Both the position numbers and the translations under genes were made by a program. Shown here piece by piece: positions 35,401-44,100 of a DNA stretch of 64,000 bases. This stretch comes from Siphlonurus alternatus. Lineage: Eukaryota > Arthropoda > Insecta > Ephemeroptera > Siphlonuridae. The stretch covers positions 27,723,036-27,787,035 of the forward strand of contig OX463788.1 in the NCBI GenBank assembly GCA_949825025.1, written 5' to 3'. Below the pieces are notes generated by a model that did no database searches, was not told where the DNA came from, and worked only from the letters and a program-made list of their open reading frames with translations. Numbering within the stretch: position 1 is the first letter of the stretch; every line of letters begins with the position of its first letter.

Positions 35401-36086
35401 GCACCCAACTGCCATCGACCGTCGCCAAAGAGACAAACAAGAGACTACTTCCTGACTGTCTGGCTTACTAACAATATTTTGGCACCTCACCTCCTTGAGC
35501 CGGACACCTAGATACCATACTTGAAATACATATATAAGTCTCTCACCAACAGTAAATTCATCTCATAACACTCACGGCTCGCACCCACCTCGCGCCCACA
35601 TCCCACGGTCTGCATTAATCCATTATTAATTACCATTGTTTTGTTTTTTCAGGAGATCGTCCTCTCATTACTCAGTTTGCTGCCAACAATGTTGAAGACT
35701 TTGTTGCTGCTGCGGAGATGGTATATCCGTAAGTTTATAGCTGCTAAACCATTTTAGAAACCTTTAAAGCCTTTCTTATAAATGATATAGTGTATACATC
35801 TTTATGGTTGACAAAATGATTAGGAACTTGCCGAATACCTTTTCTGCAGGTATTGATCAAATTCCATGTCCAATTATTAAGCATGTTAGAACTATTGTTG
35901 TCGAGCCACTTACATACATTATTACTTCTTCATTTTCAACGAAAATAAGAATTTTTCTATCGTAACTAAAAATAGCAAAATTTATTACCTTGCTTAAAGA
36001 TAAGGAACTTGCTCACTTGACTGCTTGACTGAAGGCTATAGAGGTGTTTTAGTCTTGCCTGCCTGGTTTTTCTAAACCTTTTGAAA

Positions 36087-36121
<35 letters not shown>

Positions 36122-38011
36122 TCAATTTAATGATTTTTCAATTGAAAATTTTATTAATTCTAAATGTCAACATGCCTATACAAAAAATAAATAAACTTTT
36201 ATTGCGTCTTTTGAACTCCTTAATGAGATTTATAGTAAACATTATTAAACAATAGAAACACTAGGTCTATTTTTACGATCTCTCTAAGGCATTTGACTCT
36301 ACAGTGTAAACTATAATTTACTTATCTCTATTTTTTTTATTATTATTATTATTACTTATCTCTAAATTAAAACATGTAAGTATTGGAAAAATTGCTTTAG
36401 ACTGGATTACTTCTTATCTTACAGAAAGAACTAAAAGAGTCAAAGTAACTTACGTAGGTGAATCAGGCCAACGTATAAAATATCTCTCGGAGGCAATTGA
36501 GATAACTGAGGGAGTTCCGCAAGGATCAGTGCTTGGTCCCACTTTATTTAATTGTTACTTCAAAATGACCTTTCTCTGGCTTTGATATTAGGACTACTTA
36601 TATTGTATGCTGATGATTCAAATAATATGGCATCAGCCCAAACGACTAGGTCATTATTTCATGAAACTTGTTTAGCTGTAAGCGTAATGGAAAGCTGGGC
36701 AATCCAAAATTTCCTAGCAATCAATACGAAGAAAACTTCATTTGTATATTTTTACCCTTATCAGAGTTATCAGAAAGATATTTTCTCAAATCCCTTACTG
36801 AAATTGAATTATTCCATTATTCAGTTAAAGAGCACTGTGAAGTTTTTGGGTTTAACTATAAATGAAAAACGAATTGCAATAAATTAGCTTCCTAATCATT
36901 AGCTGCAATTTCAACCATATATTGTTGACTTGTAATAAGCGGCATGAATGTAGTGTACCTCAATTATTATTCTTCTTCTTATCCTGCAGCTACTGTGATG
37001 GAGTGGACTTGAATTGCGGTTGCCCGCAGCGCTGGGCTATGCAGGAAGGCTATGGTGCTCGGATGCTGCGCTCTCCACAGCTGATTTATGACCTTGTGAG
37101 TCAGCTCCGCAACAGGCTACCTTCAACCTTTTCTGTGTCCGTCAAGATAAGGTTGCAGACAGACAGACGGTGAGTGACTCACACTTTAAGGAGATGTATG
37201 AAATGTTTCTCTTGGCAACACCATCAAAACAAAATACAGTTATGAGTAGCAATGGCTTATTTTAAAGTACAGTGGGCGAAAAATTGACCTTTGGTAATAT
37301 CTATTCTTTTATACGTAAAAAATTTAAGATACTTCTAAACACCATACATAAATAATAATTTAAATTCAGTTGAGACCGTCCTTCAGAAAAATTCTGAGCA
37401 TTTCAAGCTAAAAATTGATGACTCTGCCCGTGCAACTCCTTGCTAACACTCGAAAAACGTGGCTTCTCTTTTATTCAATCTTTAATTTCTTTCGCAATCT
37501 CCTATTCTTTCTGTACTATCTTTTCTTGAACAGAAATAGTGTACAGATATAATAAGATATAGATAACATGGACATAAATTAGAAACACAAATAAATAGAA
37601 TTATAACACACACAAAAAAAAGATATGGAATATAAAACATAATTCAGTGTTTGATAAATATAAATATAATTAGAAATGTGTGGCGCAGTGCGCTTAACCA
37701 GGTCTCATCAGATCACCAAAGTCAAGCAACGCCGAGCGTGGTTAGTAGTTGGATGGGTGACCATTTTCAACAAAAACCACGTTTCCCACCCAAGGGTAAA
37801 TTGTTGCGCTTTTCCACTATGTGGTTCCCCTGGCTTTGGACCATTGCACTTCCGGTTCATTGACAAAAGCTGTAGCGTCTATCCTAGCTGAGGTTTCCAC
37901 GTTTCCCTCAGTCGCAGGCAAATGCCGGAATGGATTGCAAGGCCGTGGCAGCCCCCGTTCCAGAAGAGCACACGGAACACTGAAGTTAGGGTTTTGGAAG
38001 GTTCGGGATTT

Positions 38012-38085
<74 letters not shown>

Positions 38086-41000
38086 TATACAGAGTGTTCC
38101 ACAATTCGTGTCCCAAATTTAACTCGTAAAATGGAATTGCAAAAGTGCTCGTAGAAACTTCAAATTTCGTACAGTGGTAGTCGAGGGTCCTTTGTTTTGT
38201 GTTCTGGCAGTGAAGATTTTTTCTCACCCTTATTTCACCCCTTCTGGGGGGTGCGTTCCCGTTCTTTATCAAAACCTTATGGGCTTACAATGTTAATGAA
38301 AATGAAAAAGAAAAATTTTCGAATTTCCGTCTGAAAATTTCCAACTAGGGGTTTCCGAGTATGAGAAAAACAGTGGTGACCTTATTTTTTTTCTGCCATT
38401 GACCCTTCACCCCTCGCAGGGGTCAATGTTGACCCCTAGAATGACTTTTATTTTAATTCTCTGAATTTGTTGAAATTGATATGATTTTATGGGTTATCGA
38501 CGATGACAAAACCCTTGAAAACACTTGCGAGTTGATAAAATTGACCCTTGACCCTCGCAGGGGTCAGTAGTGACCCCTAAAATGACTTTTTTTTAAATTC
38601 TCCGTTTTCAATGAAATTGATATGCCTCTATGGGTTGTCAAGGATGACAAAACCCATGGAAATACCTGCGAATTGATAAAATTGACCTTTGACCCTTGCA
38701 GGGGTCAGTAGAGACCCCTAGAATGACCTTTTTAAAATTCTCCGAATTTGTTGAAATTGATATGCCTCTATGGGTTTCGAGGTTGACAAAACCCATGAAA
38801 ATACTTACGAATTGATCAAATTGACCCTTGACCCTCGTAGGGGTCAGTGGTGACCCTTGATAAGATATTTTTAAAATTCTCCAAATTTGTTGAAATTGAT
38901 ATGCCTCTATGGGTTGTCGAGGTTGAAAAAAAACCATGAAAATATCTGCGAATTGATAAAATTGACCCTTGACCCTCGTAGGGGTCAGTGGTGACCCTTG
39001 GAAGGATCTTTTAAAAATTATCCGAATTTGTTGAAATTGATATGCCTCTATGGGTTGTCGAGGATGACAAAACCCATGAAAATACTTGCGAATTAATAAA
39101 ATTGACCCTTGACCCCTTGTAAGGGTCAGTGGTGTCCCCTAGTTAAAATTTTCCGAATCAGTTGAAATTGATATACCTCTATGGGTTATCGAAGATGAGA
39201 AAGCTAATGAAAACACTTGCGAGTAAATTAAAATAATTAGTGACCTCACAGGGGTCACTGCATGGTGAGCCTTGAAATTAATTTTTCCACATTCTCTCAA
39301 TTTCATTGAATTTGATATGCATCTATCGGTTATTGAGAATAGAAAAAAAACATGAAAACATTTGCAAATTCATCAAATTTATTGTTAATTGACCTCCGCA
39401 TACTCTGAAACCTTTAAATACGAATTTTGGTGGTTTGGTGGAGATCGACAAGAAAATCTATCAGATCAACTTAATTTAATATGGAAATCCCACAAGGAAG
39501 GAATGCAAATAATGAATCCACCTGACAAACAGTTGAGAGAAGATTTAAAAAAATAAAAAAAATAAATAGAATCAGCAAAAATATCCTTGAAACTTACAAC
39601 CCTTGGCTTTCTGTGTGCCAATTTTCAACTTTCAAACTGAAGTCATACACCACTGAAAATTTAGCACAAAATTAATCGAACCCCATGTAATAGTGGCTGA
39701 CTCAGTATTCTCCAATTGTGACTGGCCCACTTAAATTTTTTTATAATAATCATATAAATAAAACAATAATTTAAAATTAATTCAAAATCTAGAGGCCACC
39801 AGTGACCCTTGCGGGGTCATTAATGAATTAAGTGAACCAACTTGAAAATATCTTCATTAATTTTATCTGTCTCAACAACCCATAGAGGCATATAAAATTC
39901 GATGAAATTGAATAAAATCGGAAAAATTAATTTCAAGGGTCACCAGTGACATCTGCGAGGTCAACAATAAATTTGATGAATTTGCAAATGTTTTCATGGG
40001 TTTTTCCATTCTCAATAACCGATAGATGCATATCAAATTCAATGAAATTGAGAGAATGTGGAAAAATTAATTTCAAGGCTCACCATGCAGTGACCCCTGT
40101 GAGGTCACTAATTATTTTAATTTACTCGCAAGTGTTTTCATTAGCTTTCTCATCCTCGATAACCCATAGAGGTATATCAATTTCAACTAATTCGGAAAAT
40201 TTTAGCTAGGGGACACCACTGACCCTTACAAGGGGTCAAGGGTAAATTTTATTTACTCCCAAGTATTTTCATGGGTTTTGTCATCCTTGACAACCCATAG
40301 AGGCATATCAATTTCAACAAATTCGGAGAATTTTAAAGAGATCTTATCAAGGGTCACCACTGACCCCTACGAGGGTCAAGGGTCAATTTTATCAATTCTT
40401 AAGTATTTTCATGGGTTTTGTCAACCTCGAAACCCATAGAGGCATATCAATTTCAACAAATTCGGAGAATTTTCAAAAGGTTATTCTAGGGGTCTCTACT
40501 GACCCCTGCAAGGTTCAAGGGTCAATTTTATCAATTCGCAGGTATTTTCATGGGTTTTGTCATCCTCGACCACCCATAGAGGCATATCAATTTCATTGAA
40601 AACGGAGAATTTTAAAAAGATCATTCTAGGGGTCACTACTGACCCCTGCGAGGGTCAAGGGTCAATTTTATCAACTCGCAAGTGTTTTCAAGGGTTTTGT
40701 CATCGTCGATAACCCATAAAATCATATCAATTTCAACAAATTCGGAGAATTAAAAAAAAAGTCATTCTAGGGGTCAACATTGACCCCTGCGAGGGGTGAA
40801 GGGTCAATGGCAGAAAAAAAATAAGGTCACCACTGTTTTTCTCATACTCGAAAACCCCTAGTTGGAAATTTTCAGACTGAAATTCTAAAATTTTTCTTCT
40901 TCATTTTCATTAACATTGTAAGCCCATAAGGTTTTGATAAAGAATGGGAACGCACCCCCCAGAAGGGGTGAAATAAGGGTGAGAAAAAATTTTCACTGCC

Positions 41001-41117
41001 AGAACACAAAACAAAGGACCCTCGACTACCACTGTACGAAATTTGAAGTTTCTACGAGCACTTTTGCAATTCCATTTTACGACTTACATTTGGGACACGA
41101 ATTGTGGAACACTCTGT

Positions 41118-41149
<32 letters not shown>

Positions 41150-44100
41150 TATTTATGTATGTATATATATATTAAAAAGATATATATACAGTATGGTTAA
41201 AATGTTAGTACTTGGGAGTCAAACAACATCGCCCTTGGCATAGTCATTGATTGATTTGGTTCTAGTAACACAAATATTCAAATGCTGTTAAATGCAGATT
41301 TGATTACATAGTTTGCAAATAAATGCAAGTTGAATCAGCAATATGAAATTTAGGAGATTTGAAAATTAAATGATGAAAGCAGTGAACTGCTTGACGAGTA
41401 GTCACATCTTTTGTTAGATTAGTCTGTTTGTCTATAGTTGAGGCAAACACCATTGCTTTTGTCTGTCATAGCAGCGGTGTTATAAAATTCAGAGTTAATA
41501 TCTTTGGTTTTATCATTTCTATTCAAATTAAGGAAAATAAACCATTTAGGTTGTGATAATCTTATTAAAAGAAAAGGATAGGAATAACCAGCAAGGCCTT
41601 ACCGATCGAAAGAGTCACAGCAGGTGGAAATTCTTGCGGTCACAGAGGTTCACTCGAAAGTTTTTACATTTTTGAAACGTTTCGCATCGTGGAGATGCTT
41701 CTTCAGTCACAAGAAGAAGTAGAATGATTTGACTGTTGGCTTGCTGGCTGGTATGTGAGGGGAGGAAGGGGAGACAGGAGAGGGGAGGTGTGGAATGAGT
41801 TGGTATGATATTTACAAGGGAGTGAAGGGGAATGATATTTACAAGGGAGGGAAATTTGAATTGAGTTATCTGAGGTTTAGCCCAGGCTTCTCCTCTATTT
41901 GCCTGGATTTCAGTACATTTTCATAAGCTAATTTCCACTGACGCAAAGTTGGATAATTGACGAATCCTGATAATGTTTTAATTGTTTTTACTGTGAAGCA
42001 TTTATTGAGATCGTTAGTGTCATGTGAGGCCGCATGATCAGACACAGGCTTGCTCACGTAATGATGTCGTACATCAGACCTGTGTCCACTCATGCGGTCT
42101 CGAGTAGCCTGTGAAGTGAGTCCTATGTAAAAAGCATTACATTCTTTCTCCTGGTTTGTGTTTTGGTCTCTTATTTTCTGTTTACATTCTAACATGTATA
42201 TTGCATTTTTTGATGTGCATGTGTTGTGATTTTTGATAGGGTAGGTAACGTTCGTTACTGGACTTTTAAATGTTTGGCTGGCTATATGTATTTCACATGT
42301 TTGGCATTTTCTTCCTCTGTTGTCTTGTTTATCTTGGTTATTGCAGGGATATGAGCCAGGAGGGGGTGGTTTCGGTTTTGGGGTGGGATCGGTATGAGAC
42401 AAAAGTCTTCTGAGGTTTGGCGGTTGACGGAAAGTTATGGCTGGGGGCTTTTTGAATAGGTGAGAGGTTTCTGGGGCTGAGCTGAGGATAGGATGTGCCA
42501 TTGTTGTTATTTTTCTGAGCTCCTTCTCTAGATTGGGATGGTATGTTGTGATAAGTGGGGTGGTTACCTCCTTCTTTGGTTTGCTGGTAACTTGTGTTGT
42601 TTTTATGTTATTTAGTGCTCTGTTAATTTGTTTTTGAACTATTGTGTTTGGGTAACCTCTTCTGGTGAGTGCTTCCTTTATGGTGTCCATGTACTTGAGT
42701 CTAGTTTCATCAGAAAAATAACAACAATGGCACATCCTATCCTCAGCTCAGCCCCAGAAACCTCTCACCTATTCAAAAAGACCCCAGCCATAACTTTCCG
42801 TCAACCGCCAAACCTCAGAAGACTTTTGTCTCATACCGATCCCACCCCAAAACCGAAACCACCCCCTCCTGGCTCATATCCCTGCAATAACCAAGATAAA
42901 CAAGACAACAGAGGAAGAAAATGCCAAACATGTGAAATACATATAGCCAGCCAAACATTTAAAAGTCCAGTAACGAACGTTACCTACCCTATCAAAAATC
43001 ACAACACATGCACATCAAAAAATGCAATATACATGTTAGAATGTAAACAGAAAATAAGAGACCAAAACACAAACCAGGAGAAAGAATGTAATGCTTTTTA
43101 CATAGGACTCACTTCACAGGCTACTCGAGACCGCATGAGTGGACACAGGTCTGATGTACGACATCATTACGTGAGCAAGCCTGTGTCTGATCATGCGGCC
43201 TCACATGACACTAACGATCTCAATAAATGCTTCACAGTAAAAACAATTAAAACATTATCAGGATTCGTCAATTATCCAACTTTGCGTCAGTGGGAATTAG
43301 CTTATGAAAATGTACTGAAATCCAGGCAAATAGAGGAGAAGCCTGGGCTAAACCTCAGATAACTCAATTCAAATTTCCCTCCCTTGTAAATATCATTCCC
43401 CTTCACTCCCTTGTAAATATCATACCAACTCATTCCACACCTCCCCTCTCCTGTCTCCCCTCCCTCTCCTCACATACCAGCCAGCAAGCCAACAGTCAAA
43501 TCATTCTACTTCTTCTTGTGACTGAAGAAGCATCTCCACGATGCGAAACGTTTCAAAAATGTAAAAACTTTCGAGTGAACCTCTGTGGCCGCAAGAATTT
43601 CCACCTGCTGTGACTCTTTCGATCGGTAAGGCCTTGCTGGTTTTATCATTTCTGGCAGTTAAATATTCTGTGTATTGATTCTGTTGCTGGGTGTTTAAAC
43701 CTATTTTTAATCTCAGGAACAAAATAATTGCAATCTATAAGTTTATAAACTAGTCTGGTTTTGATAAACTTGGAAAAATTGAGTAGCCTGAGCTGTCTGC
43801 TGTTTCAGGTGAGGCACTTATGAGCTTTATTTTATACTGATTTACAGCTCCTAATTGCGCTCACCTCAAATAGGAGGTAGCTCATTATTGCTACGGAATT
43901 GTGGTAAGCAGATAACTCATTATTCCGGACGAGGGACGATATATATTAATATAAATAACATTGTACTATGACTGCTTTGTGAAACCAACTGGGGTTTACA
44001 GGCAGAGTGTGGAGCTGTGCCGTCGCCTGCAGCACTGTGGGGTGACATTTGTGTCGGTGCATGCACGCACACCTGCAGAACGAAAGCAGCCGGCAGACCA

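Larger units (their letters stand above)
41521..43638. mobile_element. head-to-head Penelope-like element pair (intron 4)
   Basis: GGTTTTATCATTTCT at 41,506-41,520 recurs exactly at 43,639-43,653, a likely target duplication around the whole structure. Inside are two 932 bp arms, 41,586-42,517 (-) and 42,711-43,642 (+), nearly identical and facing away from each other, so 5' ends meet at the centre. The minus copy has 193 bases of extra 5' sequence (42,518-42,710) that the plus copy lacks. Such inverted 5'-5' partial copies are typical of Penelope-like elements. The arms differ at only a handful of sites, implying a recent event. Confidence 0.85.

Noticed and set aside
38638..40599. ORFs reading GFVNLETHRGISISTNSENF on both strands
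   Set aside because: They arise from the 140 bp tandem units; the repeated peptide follows the DNA repeat and stops at unit variants.
43501..43722. Minus-strand ORF across the Penelope 3' end
   Set aside because: Antisense to the 3' UTR and hammerhead-like motif; no domain.
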